From Ehretia macrophylla (Eukaryota; Streptophyta; Magnoliopsida; Boraginales; Ehretiaceae), in contig CM075767.1 of NCBI GenBank assembly GCA_037974665.1, positions 20,414,840 to 20,478,839 of the forward strand: a DNA stretch of 64,000 nucleotides, given 5' to 3'. Below are positions 1 through 11,731 of this stretch, piece after piece. The number at the start of each line of letters is the position of its first letter. Positions within the stretch are counted from its first letter, which is position 1. The translations under genes were made by a program, and so were the position numbers. The notes beneath the pieces were generated by a model. That model did no database searches. It was given only the letters and a program-made list of their open reading frames with translations, and was not told where the DNA came from.

Positions 1-329
1 TGTACTTGGGTGACCTTATGTGCACTTCTGATTCTGCCCTGTATTTACTCTCATTCTTTGTATGGTCTCTCTCGCTCTCTCTAATTATCTGAAGTCATAC
101 CAAATTATAGAGGAAGCTGTGTGGCATTGCTCAAGACTGCAAACATTGACACGATTATGTGAGTTAATCAACATTTTTTTACCTAGTCTTAGATATGGAT
201 TTAACATTAAATATATTCTGAGCGAAGCAGTAAGAAGAGATTGATGGAACATCATTAGCTGAGGTATACATACTTGAATATCAATATAGTTAGATCAATG
301 TTTAACACTCAACTTCCAATAGATCAGGG
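1..329 (+). other. 3' flank of an upstream NLR copy
   Basis: No coding region is visible. The stretch matches 28,114-28,440 almost base for base, and its last 130 bases also match 25,310-25,440 downstream of the unit A NLR. It is therefore the tail of an NLR unit that lies mostly outside the window. Confidence 0.8.
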
Positions 330-1793
330 ATCACCACACCCGAGCTCGATCTTTTGGGCAGGGGAGACATTGATGTCCCTTTGGAAGAGACCTCGACACC
401 GACCTCCCGCACTTGGTCCCCGGGTCGTTGCCTCTGCTCTTGAGAGACGGTGGAGCCCAAGCCAGACCGAGCCGAGACTTCGCCGCCGCTAGCCTCGGTC
501 TTTCTCCTCCTCTGGGCATACGCGAGCTTTACTATGTCTGCCATGTCTGGCAAAAACAAAGGAAAGAGAGGTGAGAAACGTCCAAATGTAAACTAAAAAG
601 AACAACGGTAGACAAAGAGACAGGGAAGTCGGGCATTGATCCTGCGAACTGACCTTTTTTTGAGCCGGACTCCACGTTCTCTTCGGGCTAGGGAAGCAGA
701 TGGGGATGCCTCTTTCTCAGGTCGGGTCCCCTCCCGAACAACTTTGATTTCTAGATTCTGTCCCACCTAAGGACGCTGTCAATGTCAATCAGCATCCCCA
801 GCTCGGGCCTCAGTACCCCGCCCTCGACGAGTTCCGCTTCTGAAAGCTTGGGGTCGTCGTTCACATTCTTTTTCAAGGAAGGATTCCAATCCATTCTGCA
901 CCCCTGGTTCACAGTCGGCTCGACCCAATAGTAGTCGTTGTGCCAGCCCTTGTTGGAGGAGTGCCACTTGGTGAATATGGCATTGTTGGCCCGAGCTGCG
1001 AAATGAAACCACCCTGGCTGCTTCGGGGTGGGCTTGTACACAAAGAACTGCCTGAATCGACGCAGGGTCGACTCTATTTTATTCTGAAGGCAGAATACAT
1101 AAAACGCCACCATTACGGCTCAACTATTGGGTGAAATCTGACCCGGGCTCAACTTAAAGCAATTCAGAATACCATCGATGAAGTCGGGAAGTGGAAGTCG
1201 GATGACATTAAAGGCGAGGTCATAGATGGTGAAGTGATTGGGTGGAGGACAGCAGGTGGATTCGTTTCGACCTGGAACTTTCAGCTTGTGGTGTCGGTCT
1301 ACTGACCAATCCCTTAGCCTGGTGTTAGCCATTTGGATGATATAATGGCACTCGCGCTTAAAGTAGACAAATAGCTGCTCTATCCTCTTCTCCCGAGCCG
1401 ACGAACTACTGGCTGTAGCTGAGCTCTGATGTTGGACTGCCTTAACCGGGACCGCTTCAATCTGTTCCGATGTAGAGGCTCCAGCTAGGTACTCCTGTGG
1501 TATCTCAACTCCCTTCAACTGGTTCAACGGCTCCTCATCTTCTCTATCTCCCAAGTCTCCCAGGTCGGCCAAAGGATCTACCTCGGCTTCCTCTTGCACT
1601 CGCCTGACCCCGATGACTTGGTAGTCATCATTGCCCTCCTCGGGTTGGGATTCCTAACCAACCCTTGAGATCCATCGGTGCTGTCGTTACCTTGACTTCT
1701 ATCTGAGGTGGATCCCGAGCTTGACAGACTCTCGTCTCCACCATAGGACCTCACTTCCATTGCTTGGGAATCTTCCAGCTCCGACCTCCCCAT
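302..1793 (-). pseudogene. Transposase_28-like ('putative gypsy type transposon') gene relic, unit A
   Basis: Read on the minus strand, the gene starts at ATG 1,793 (MGRSELEDS), just after a probable intron acceptor. It continues through an acidic Ser-rich region, then a conserved block with RLRDWSVDRHHKLKVP, FTIYDLAFNVIRLP and, past a stop, FRQFF...GWFHFAARANN...SSNKGWHNDYYWVE. The pattern of a GW-containing strand followed by 'S.KGW...(Y/F)(Y/F)WV' is typical of the PF04195 domain found in plant retroelement-associated proteins. After a probable intron (about 555-750) a last exon encodes MADIVKLAYAQRRRKTEA. Breaks: a 1-nt deletion near 1,650 relative to unit B, and an in-frame TAG at 1,120-1,122 where Trp is expected. 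The family call rests on motif memory and was not searched. The protein's role is unknown. Confidence 0.55.
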
Positions 1794-2028
1794 CCTATTT
1801 ACAAATCAAAATATGTGCAGAAATAACTAAAAAGAGTCAGGACATACCTACGACTCTAGCTGTTGAAGATGACCCGACCTAAATTGACTTCACACTAACG
1901 GATTCCGAGCTGAGTGTCCCGAGAGGAATGCTTTCCGAGCTAAAAATGTCCGACCACTCTGGTTGCTGACCTAAAGCTTTTTAAATTTTGTAAGCGAAGT
2001 GTGAAATGAATCTCGGACATCAGGGCCC

Positions 2029-2038
2029 TATTTATAGG
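2029..2038 (-). promoter_or_regulatory. TATA box for the Transposase_28-like gene (unit A)
   Basis: The minus strand reads CCTATAAATA here, about 235 bases upstream of the ATG at 1,793. A probable 5' intron lies between (donor near 1,848, acceptor near 1,795). The unit B copy is conserved at 30,138-30,147. Confidence 0.5.
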
Positions 2039-2455
2039 CAACTCCTGTAACCGCCTCGGGAATCCCAAACGTCGCATCTTGTCATAATTGCCAGGTGACA
2101 TGTTAGCCATCTGAAGGGCATACTCCGCTGACGTGGCCATCCTCACTCCGCCGAAGTCGGGCACCTTCAGCTCAGGAACAACTCCCAAATCTAGATCTCA
2201 CCCTTTCGATCTCGACTTGGAGGAGAGGATTGACGAGGGTGGACCCCGAGCTGAGGTAGGATACCCGCACCGAGCTGAGGCCGGCCAATCCGAGCCAAGG
2301 CCAGCGTATTCAGGTAATGCTCAACCAGGATGCCAATCTGACCTCACCCTGACCCAGGAAAACCCCGACCTCAGCGTCAGCTATCCTGATATGATATAAA
2401 GCCTTGATGGGACATAAAGCTGCTCCGCATTAAATGTTGTCAGATCCGAATTTAG

Positions 2456-2464
2456 TATAAATAG
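2456..2464 (+). promoter_or_regulatory. Plus-strand TATA box in the right part of the element (unit A)
   Basis: TATAAATAG on the plus strand, followed by a pyrimidine-rich stretch as in plant LTR promoters. The same motif is at 30,562-30,570 in unit B. It points away from the minus-strand gene, so the element has two TATA boxes about 420 bases apart on opposite strands. Confidence 0.45.
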
Positions 2465-2710
2465 AGCTCGACCCCTTTATTTCTGAGATAACTACTCAAT
2501 AAATGCTCTCAGCTACTTCGTCAACTCGGACATACTAATCATTCGCACGCCTAAGGGGAAGGTCATCACCCCGCCTTTTCCTTTATTTTCCTTGTGCAGG
2601 TCAGGTAGCTGACCCGAAAATCCAGGTTAGGAAGCCAACCCAGAATTCCAGCTCGGCAGGAGTAGCCTCCCAACCTCAACTGCGAGATTTCCAACCTCGA
2701 CAATGGTGAT

Positions 2711-4656
2711 GTGTATACTCATCCCAATGAAAAACTTGAGAAAATCATCTATCTAGGGCTTGTCGATCATGTGAATGTATGATCTATACTCCTTGGTTCA
2801 CATCATATTTGTATGCCAATAAACTATACTTTTATGCATCAAATCCTTATTATATTTTGACTTGAAACTAACAAAAATAGAGAGAATGATATAGAAGTTG
2901 TGGCATGTGTATTGAATATATTCTTTATTATATTGGACCTCTCTGTTGTAATATATCGCAGGCAGTTGAATACAATTAAAACATATTACTTCGCTCAGTT
3001 TTCTCTCCCGCTCAATTTAGCATTTTTCTTTTTCTTTTTGTGGATGCTCAATTTAGTATGAACTTGGCATGAGAATAATATGAAATCATCTATCAAAAGC
3101 ATAAATTTTATTGTATTACAAGTGCTGCGTTAAGGTCTTGAGTTCGAATCACTTGGAAGTAGGTGAGAACTGTTCTAATCTCACTTTGAGAAAAATAAAT
3201 AAATAGATAAAGCGTTATGTTATGGATAAAGGTATAAGCTCATATTATTAGTATATATATTTTGGTATACATGATTTTCCAGAACGTGATACAAATATGA
3301 GGTGTAATGGAATCATATACCTATTTGAGCCATCATAAAACAAAGCAAATTATATTGTTACCCGATTATTGACAAATGTCTTCCTCTCTCTACTCTATTC
3401 ATGATTAACTACTGTTAGTAGGAATAGTCAATTAAGACTAGAGTAGGAGAGACGACATAATAATGTATTTATAATTTATTTTAACAAGTCTTCTCATAAA
3501 ATGCTTTGTCAAAATATACAGACACACACAATTAACCGTATGGACTTATAAAGTGGCTTAAAACAATATAATCCAAACCATTCAGCCTATTTTATAAATC
3601 AAACATAACTAACGACAACCCACATTATGGAGAAAATATTCTAACAAATTTCTACTTGGGCAACATTAATTATTCTATTTATTTTTTTGAAAAAAAAATT
3701 GAAAACATTTATTTAGGTTGAATAAGAAAACATAATGTGGTCACAATTTTCAAAATATTCTGATTCACAGAACAACACTTCGAATACAATCATGTCCAAC
3801 AAGATTGTCAAATATCGAATCATGGCAATTGTAGTGTTCTATATCAATACATGACCTTCCATAGTTACAAATGTCAACAACCTTATTGACATGGATAAAT
3901 AGACAATAGTGTAGTAAGAAAGGAGCACCAATATTTGATCAAATGTGTTTTTTTTTTGTCAGTCCTCAACATGATTTTTCCAAATTGGCGTTCAAAATGC
4001 CAATGAAATCCACCATCCACATCCTCCCAAAATAGTAGTCAACAAGCTAGAGAAAAGAATGCATATCTCTAACCAAATGATGTCCTTATGGAGATATTCA
4101 AACTCAGTAAATAGTCTTATCAAAATGGACAACAAACCTAAGACCCTCAATATACATACGAGTGTTCACAAAAAAATCAATTATGTTGTAAAATATAGAA
4201 CAATATGATATTGTATGAGTACTGTCCAAAAGTGCGAAATAAAAACACAATAATGAGAATATTCAACAATGCATGGAAATGCTCCCACTAGTCAATAGTA
4301 TCAAAAGATAGTAGAACAGCTATATCAAAAGCAATGTCAGGCCTAGTGCATAGTTGAGCATTATCAATCTCCCAACAACACTAGCAGAAAGTACATCTTT
4401 CGTAAACTTATCTATGTCATGGACTCTATTACACCTATATATTTAAACATTATGATTTTAAACCTCTGATTAGATGATAAGCAAGTACGAATCTGTTTTT
4501 TTAATTCTTAATAACAATGTCTCTTTTTTTTTCTTGTCAAATGCATGATTGTTTGTTCATAAGGGCAACTAGATTAGAATATGGGTAATCACAATAGCTC
4601 ACAATAAAAATAATGTGTCTCTGGGACCCAAGCGTATTATCATAACCTCCCCTGGG
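2711..4656 (-). mobile_element. Degenerate old copia element, 3' part (unit A)
   Basis: No open frame survives. On the minus strand between about 4,450 and 4,200 a broken RNase H region can be read: SVVG.LMYAQLCTRPDIAFDIAV, then a WEHFHALLNI-like stretch. These are typical copia C-terminal motifs. The matching RT part lies on the other side of the younger copia element (about 9,720-10,020), so this element was split by it. The remaining part (2,711-4,000) is AT-rich and may be its 3' LTR, but no LTR ends could be fixed. Confidence 0.55.
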
Positions 4657-4739
4657 TAAATAGTACAACATACTGTAAGCATCTCAATCATGAGGATAAA
4701 CAATAAAAATACACAACTTTCAAAAGTTTATCACCTTTG
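4657..4739 (-). repeat. 83-bp remnant of the 3' LTR (unit A)
   Basis: It matches the start (on the minus strand) of the 5' LTR at 9,134-9,216, with a few substitutions. It is joined on one side directly to RNase H codons and on the other to old copia sequence, so both borders are deletion junctions. Confidence 0.8.
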
Positions 4740-7700
4740 TAAGTATCTCAAGCGATATTCTACTTCCGTGCTAGATCGAGAAATTGTATGTTGCTTTTTT
4801 GCACACCAAGAGATAAGATTTCGTCCCATAAATGTACAATATCCAGTAGTTGAATGCCTCGTTGTAGTGCACCCTGACAAATCCGCATCTGAAAAAGCAA
4901 CCAGATCAAATGTGATGTGTGAAGAAAAATGTAATCCCATTTCAATTGTTCCTTTAACATATCGTAAAATACGTCGAACCATTTTTAAATGTGTCATTGT
5001 GGGAGCATGCATGAATTGAGATACATAATTAACACTATACGAAAGATCTAGGTGAGTTAGTGTAAGGTACTGCAGAACTCCAACAAGAACTCGATAGTAA
5101 CTTGGATCTTCCAAAATAATATCATTGGAAGATGTTTTCGTTTTAGCTTCAAGAGGTGTACTCATTGGCTTACAATCAACCATATTAGAGCATTCGAGTA
5201 TGGTCAGTGCATAGTGTGACTGAGATAGATGAAGACCACTTATTGTTGGCATTATTTCCATCCCAAGAAAGTGATGAATAGGCCCCAAATATTTCATTGC
5301 AAACTTACTGGTTAACAACTGAATAAAATCCGAATGAAAAACAAACAATGAAGGGTCAGCTAGACTATAAAAGAAACCATATTTAAGAAGAAATGCAATA
5401 AACCGATCAAACCAAGCACGTGGTGCTTGTTTTAAACCATAAAACGCTTTTTATAATTTACAGACGTATGTTGGATACTAAGGATCTGTCATTCCTGGTG
5501 GTTGTTGCATGTAAAGATCTTCAGTAACTAAACCATGCAAGAAAGCATTCTTCACATCTAGTTGATGAATGGACCACTTTCGAACAAGAGCTATAGTTAT
5601 TATCATGCGTATTGTCCCTGGTTTGACAACTAGAGAAAAGGTTTCAGTGTAGTCCACTCCATCAATTTGATGATACTCTTTTGCAACTAAACGTGATTTG
5701 AGATGATCTAAAGAACCGTCGGGTTTAAGTTTTGATTTAAACACCCATTTAGAACCAATGATATGCATGTTTGGCATGAGTGGAACAAGTGTCCAAGTCT
5801 CATTTTTATGTAGTGCAGCTACCTCCTCATCCATGGCTGCTTTCCAACCAGGATGTGCCAAGGTAATTTTGATGTTGTGAGGCTTACGTGGTACATCAGT
5901 AGATATGATGGTGCTTAAGGCATATTTAGGATTCGGTTTTACCACCTCTAATCTAGACCGAGTGACCATCGAATGATCCAAATGTGCTGAAAGGACTGGA
6001 TTATTGTGGGATAATTTAGATGTATCAACCATTCTTGGTTGAGTTGTGTTATGTTGAGGCTCTTGTGGTGAAAATGTTTCAGGTGAACCAATGTTACTTG
6101 AGGATTGAAACAACTCATCATTTCCTCTATTGGTATGCGACTCGTGGATAGGGGGTATGACTTATTGGGACTTGAATTCTGTGAGTGTGTCGCTGGAAGA
6201 TGTATAACAATGGGCAATAGTTGACTTAGACATGGAGGTGAGGAAGAATCCCTAAGTGTATCTGCAGAAATAGAACTGTTCACATTTGGCAACCAAGAAT
6301 CGAAAATGCTCATGGCATGTTTGTGATTTGCTTCTATGCGAGACACATTAACAGTCTTATATGGAAAAGTTAACTCATCAAATACAACATGACGAGAAAT
6401 AAAAAAAAATTGCTTGAAGGATGAAAGCATTTATAAGCCTTGTGTTTTTCACTATACCCTACAAAAATGCACAGTAGTGTTTTCAGATCAAATTTATCCC
6501 AAGTGTAAGGAAAACACTTAGAACCAAAAACTCGGAGTGAGAAATAAACTGGATGTGTCCCATAAAGTGCAAAGTAAGGTGTTAGAAATTTAAGAGCAAA
6601 TGATGGTAGGCGATTCATAAGTTGTACAACTGTGGTGAAAGCTTCTATCCATAAAAACAAATGTGCACCACAGTGAAATAACATAGTTATCCCTAATTGT
6701 CTTATTGTCCTATGGCGTCTCTCAACTACACCAGTTTGCTCAGGGGTGTACGGAGAGGGTACCTGATGAACAATACCTGTAGAAAGGAAGTGAGTCAATA
6801 GTTTAGAATTGATAAACTCTCCACCACCGTCCAAATGAAAGATTTTGATTAGCTTATTAAACTGTCTCGCAACATACTTCTCAAAAATGAGATATGCATC
6901 ATCAGATTTGTTGCATAAGGGAATAATCCACGTATATTTGGAAAAATCATCGACTAAACAAGCATAATATCAAAATTTTCCAATAGATAAAACAAAGGCA
7001 GGTCCCCACAAATCACAATGAATTTTTTCAAAAATACTCATACTCGAATGTTCTGAAAGATAGAAAGGTAAACGACTAAGCTTTCTTAGTTGACACCTAT
7101 CACAGAGGTTTTGAGATTTTGTTGTCCCTACGACATCAATAAGTCCTTTATTTTTAAGCGTATATAAAGCTGGAGATTGAGGATGGCCTAGGCGTTGATG
7201 CCAAACTTCTACAGTGCCTGATCTGAACCGATAGGAGAAATACAACTCTAGAGAAGTGGGTAAGATAGAGAGATCACCATTGCATTTTCCTGTTATCATT
7301 GCTCGTCCTGTTTCCCGTTCCTTAACACAAAAATCAACATTAAAAAATTCACAATTAACAGGAAATTGTGTCGTTATTTGGCTTATAGAAAGTAAATTTT
7401 TTGTTAAGTTTGAAACCAACATAACATTATTGAGAGATAAAGAAGTATGTTTTTGTTTTATACAAGAATCACCAATTGTAAAAATGGGCATGGAAGACCC
7501 GCCTCCAATTAGCACAGAATCAACACCAAAGTATTTACGAATGTTTGTTAACATACCTGGCTTATGGTTAGATGCCCCGGTATCCGTCATCCATTCTGTG
7601 TCTACAATGGTATTGTCCAAAGTGAGGGCTGCTAGTGCTTATGGAATTTTATCTTGTTGAGTGGGTTTCTTTGGCACCCACCAGTATATTTTAGCAATAT

Positions 7701-8634
7701 GTCCCATCATTCCACAATATTGGCATTGTTGCTCACGATTTTTTTCCCTCTCTGCATGCATCATTCGACGCTCACCAGGTGGTGGAGGATGTCGTTATGA
7801 GTTTGCTGAAGATGAGTTGTTGTCGTAGCTGTGATTTTTGTCCTTTTTTTGTTGTGCCTGAAAACTACATCCATTGGAGGTGAATTTTTGTGATGGTCCA
7901 CGATAGCCTGAAGGATTTGACTATGAGCATTGTAGTTTTTGTCCATAAAAAGCCATTTGATGAGTGAGGATAGAAGCTGGGTCAACTGTGTGATTAGAGA
8001 ACTAGTTGCACCTTTGGTCGAAATTTTGGAGTTGAGAGACCAATTCAGAGTACTTCGGCATGGGGGGCTTCAACATAGTTGTTGTGAAGGTTTCATATTA
8101 AGGACCAAGACTAGTGAGGAGGCAAAAAACTTTTTCTTGATCTGAAACATGTTTTCCAATGGCTATTAAATTGTCACAGAGACCTTTGAATTTGCTAATA
8201 TGTTCGATAATTGTTGTGTGGTCTTCTTTTCGAAGATAAGTCATTTGTTGTCGCAATGTAAACTCACGTTCTTGTGAATCTTGGGCATATGCATTTTTTA
8301 GGGCCTCCCAAACTGCATGAGTTGTATCAAGACCAATGACGAGTCCAAGAGTTTTCTCAGAGAGTGCTCCAATGATTCACCCTCAAAAGAGACGATCAGA
8401 CTTTCGTCATGCTATGAAAGCATCTGTTAACTGTCGAATGGAATTTCCTGCATTTTATGAGTTGTTTTGATTTCGAGTTGTGAATTTATTGGGAGTAGGA
8501 TCTTCATTTGTGAGATGCCCGACCAATTCTTGACTTTCAGCAAGAGCCAAGGCTTGCTCACGCCACAAGGGATAATTGTTTGGGGTGAGTCGGAGCGTGA
8601 TAAAATTGCCAACATTGAGCAATAAGGTAGTCAT
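4740..8634 (-). pseudogene. RE1-type copia gag-pol pseudogene (unit A)
   Basis: The polyprotein reads on the minus strand from ATG 8,634 (MTTLLLNVGNF), with NYPLWREQALALAES as in RE1-like gag. The zinc knuckle near 7,690-7,735 is CQYCGMMGHIAKIY, so the last Cys is changed to Tyr; unit B keeps it. Protease has WMTDTGASNHKP (7,600). Integrase has HCDLWGPAF and GVVERRHRTIRQLG. RT has DVKNAFLHG (about 5,540). The YVDD catalytic region is missing: the frame goes from LADPSLFVFHS straight to DFIQLLTSKFAMKYLG near 5,340. RNase H stops at SSTEVEYR and runs into LTR sequence. Many stops and frameshifts are present. RT could not work in this copy or in its unit B partner. Confidence 0.85.
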
Positions 8635-8710
8635 AGCAAATAGAAGAAACGAAAGTGAATATGGGAAGAATGTCGGAGTTGTGAAAGTAACATTACCTAG
8701 TGTTCACAAT

Positions 8711-8723
8711 GGCTCTGATACCA
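8711..8723 (-). other. Primer binding site, tRNA-iMet type (unit A RE1-type copia)
   Basis: The minus strand reads TGGTATCAGAGCC three bases inside the 5' LTR end. This is the usual plant copia primer site, complementary to initiator methionine tRNA. Confidence 0.85.
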
Positions 8724-8726
8724 CAA

Positions 8727-9220
8727 TGAAAATATGAGCCAAGAGAAATAATACTGGAAGAGTTTTTCATTAAACTTTTCTGACGTGAACACTTAGGCTA
8801 TGCAAGTGAAGTATTTAAACACAATTACATTGATAGAAAAATTAAAATAAAAAGATCCCAATAAATCTAGTTGCTTGATAACAGAGAATCTCTTATTAGT
8901 TGGAGTTTGTTGGATCACCATGCTGATTTTTCTTCACTTGAAAAACTCATGTGGATTATCACTTTGGTTTGAACTTGTTGCCGTTAGATCTCCAAGATCA
9001 TTCAACTTCTCTCCACTGATTGAGGCTAGATTATGAGAGTCTTTACCTTTTTTTCTTCAAGAATTTTGAGCATCCTTATCTCTCCATAGACTCTCATGGT
9101 TGGTGGACATACCAAGCTGTGATATATTGCCAATAAATAGTACAACATACTGTAAGTATCTCAATCATGAGGGTAAACAAGAAAAATATACAACTTTCAA
9201 AAGTTTATCACCTTTGGACA
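8727..9220 (-). repeat. 5' LTR of the RE1-type copia (unit A)
   Basis: A 494-bp LTR that begins TGTCCAAAGG and ends ATATTTTCA on the minus strand. The unit B copy (36,850-39,657) is the same LTR split by a solo LTR. Confidence 0.75.
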
Positions 9221-10090
9221 GACAAACCCCTTTAGATATGAGCATTCTCTCAAACCAGTAGACCATGCACAATCTCAGAAATAAATCTCCGTTGGGTAGA
9301 TAAATTTCTTTGACTATAGATCTATACTACCAATCTTCATCCGCCCCAAAACAACACACATGTACAATTGTATGTATTAATCTGGAGATTTTTTTCCATC
9401 GTCAAAGAAAGTTTGGCGAAAAAATAGGCATTTTGAATTATTACGGTTGAATCACTTTGGTGATAAAAAATCTCGATAGTTCTCAACCAAAATTCCTTAA
9501 ACCAAGAAAAAATAAGTTTATCCAATTATCAATTAATCTTAATTGCCAAAGAATAATCAACTTTACTTTTCAATGGCCAATACAAGAATTGTATAGTGAG
9601 TCTTATTTTCTTTCATAAACTTTGGGGTATCCATTTAGAATATAAAAGTTACATGGTTCATTTATAACTTCAATAACATTTTTGTATTGGGATACTTTTA
9701 TTATGCTTTCAAATAATATTCATATTATATCATTTGAATGGAAGCCATTAAAAAAATATTTTACAGAGAGACATCACAAGGTCCACAGTTCTTCAAATTA
9801 AACCGTTTAAGAGCTTGATGAATATAAGCTTTTTATGATAGGTCCAAAAGTCCACAAGACCTATCTCGGTGTATATGGATACCAAGAATGGAAGAGGCCT
9901 CTCCAAGATCCTTCATACCAAAAGTCTTGAACAAATACTATTTAATCTCATGAAGCATGCCTAAATTATTTGTAGCTGACAAAATGTCCTCAATCATATA
10001 ATATTAAGAAAATAAATTTACTTTTACTGATCTTGAGGTATATTAGTTCAATGTATATTAATCATTGTCAGCCCTATACACATTCCCAAC
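9221..10090 (-). mobile_element. Degenerate old copia element, RT part (unit A)
   Basis: On the minus strand from about 10,020 to 9,730, copia RT residues are readable despite stops: DILSATNNLGMLHEIK, then FGMKDLGEASSILGIHIHRDRSCGLL and HQALKRFNLKNCGPCD. This lies just upstream, in the element's own direction, of the RNase H remnant at 4,200-4,450. The rest (9,221-9,720) has no readable domain. The same sequence is at 39,658-40,480 in unit B. Confidence 0.65.
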
Positions 10091-11669
10091 AACCACGTAC
10101 CAGCTCATTTTTTGAAGTGTTAGCTGGTAATAGAAGTCAATGAACTTAGGATGAAAGAAACGATTATGCAATTTGCACTACTATATATCTAGCATTTTTT
10201 TTTTGGTTGATTTATCTTTTAGGCTAATTACTGCTCAATTTGGATCGATTCATTTCTCTAATCAAAGGGCATGAACAACAATGACATCACGACTTAAAAC
10301 CAATACAAAAGACAGCTCTTACATGAAAACTAGCAATGCCACCGACTAGTGATTACAATGTACCTAGCTAGAACCTGACATTTGATGCATTTTATTTTAA
10401 ATATGACATATTATAAGACGCGGACCCTCTTAGTTTAAATTATTATAATTCACAATTTTGGTTATATCAAGAAAACTCATCATATTTCATGATACATGAA
10501 CACTTTTTGGAAACTTTAGTAATTATCTTAATAAAGACTCAGTTTTATTTTAATAATTATTAATTTTAAATTAAATGTAGATTTGAAATTAGATTAGTCA
10601 ATTTTTCAGCTTAAATTTACTAAACTTTTCAAACCAAATGAGCTTATTGGAACTCGCATTGCTCATATTATGTGCCAGTTAAAAGGTGATTTTTTCTAAC
10701 TATATCTTTTTCATTTGCAAATCGTTGTTGCCATACTATTCGCATCTTCTTCAACAACCACGTACTAACTCATCTTTTGTAGTATTAGTTGACCATGAAC
10801 TAGCATTTTTATTTAGTTGGTTAATTGGTTAGGTAATGTTCTGAGCCAATTTGCACTCCCTTGGATTGTTTCATCTCCCCAACCTGACAAAACTTACTCA
10901 ATGAACATGAACAATAATGTATTAGGACTTGAACTTGGAACCTCAGAACCTCCAAGATTTTCTACTTCCTACGAGAGACCACATAGAGTGAGGGAGAGGG
11001 AGACACGTTGAAAGATATCATTCTCTTAGAGAATGATTGGAAGATCCTCTAATTATCTATTGGAAAAGATTTAAATCCGTAATGTTTACCGATTTGGAAT
11101 AAATAAATTCCACAAAATTTTGTGGAATTCATTTACAAATTCAAGTTTTGTGTTTGATTGCACTTTTTTAAAAAATTTGAAATTCAATATTTACAATTCT
11201 TGGATTTCCACAAGCCTTACTCAAATCCGAGCCCAAGAGGTGAAATTTGCAAATCCATGTTTTCCAAATCTGTTGCTAATCTTTTGAGGACAAAACTACC
11301 ATCAGGTTAAGTGATTGACTTTTCTAGGTTACATAGTCAAAACCCCCAAAAAAACCAACGTTTTTTCCTACTTCTCTTTGACGACAAAAAAGAATAAAGG
11401 TCAACATCTTCCATTACTTCTCTTTCGACAGCACAAACCTTTCAAGCATACGTTTCACTCTTTCTCTTTCAGGTATTTGTTTGATTTTTATTACAATATT
11501 TTTTCTCGATTTCTCTTTTATTATCAATAATTTTAAGGCGCAATATGTATTTTACCTAATTATCTTGTATGTAGAACCCTATTCTTGAATAATAAAATAA
11601 TGTTATAGGCACTACTAATAGAGATTAGTATAAATATGTGATGGGTCTTATTGTATTCCATGTATATAT

Positions 11670-11731
<62 letters not shown>

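Larger units (their letters stand above)
330..2710 (-). mobile_element. Small element with a Transposase_28-like gene (unit A)
   Basis: A GC-richer block of about 2.4 kb, repeated at 28,441-30,822. Its ends carry a short inverted motif (ATCACCA at 330-336, TGGTGAT at 2,704-2,710). No target-site duplication can be shown, because both units have the insertion and no empty site is present. It holds a minus-strand gene relic and TATA boxes on both strands (minus 2,029-2,038, plus 2,456-2,464). The right part (about 2,150-2,700) looks like an LTR on the plus strand, with a TATA box followed by a pyrimidine-rich leader. It could therefore be a non-autonomous LTR element rather than a DNA transposon; the exact class and ends are unsure. 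Confidence 0.6.
4657..9220 (-). mobile_element. RE1-type Ty1/copia element, truncated, nested (unit A)
   Basis: A minus-strand copia element with a 5' LTR at 8,727-9,220 (TG...CA), a tRNA-iMet primer site at 8,711-8,723, a broken gag-pol, and only 83 bp of 3' LTR (4,657-4,739, matching 9,134-9,216). It sits inside the older copia element. The same structure, with the same truncation, occurs in unit B at 32,771-39,657, so the damage predates the tandem duplication. Confidence 0.85.

Noticed and set aside
3118-3190. SINE or tRNA-like box (CTTGAGTTCGAATCAC), also at 31,239 and a similar one at 12,790
   Set aside because: Only a B-box-like word is present. No A box at the right distance, no clear ends and no tail, so no RNA gene or SINE is claimed.
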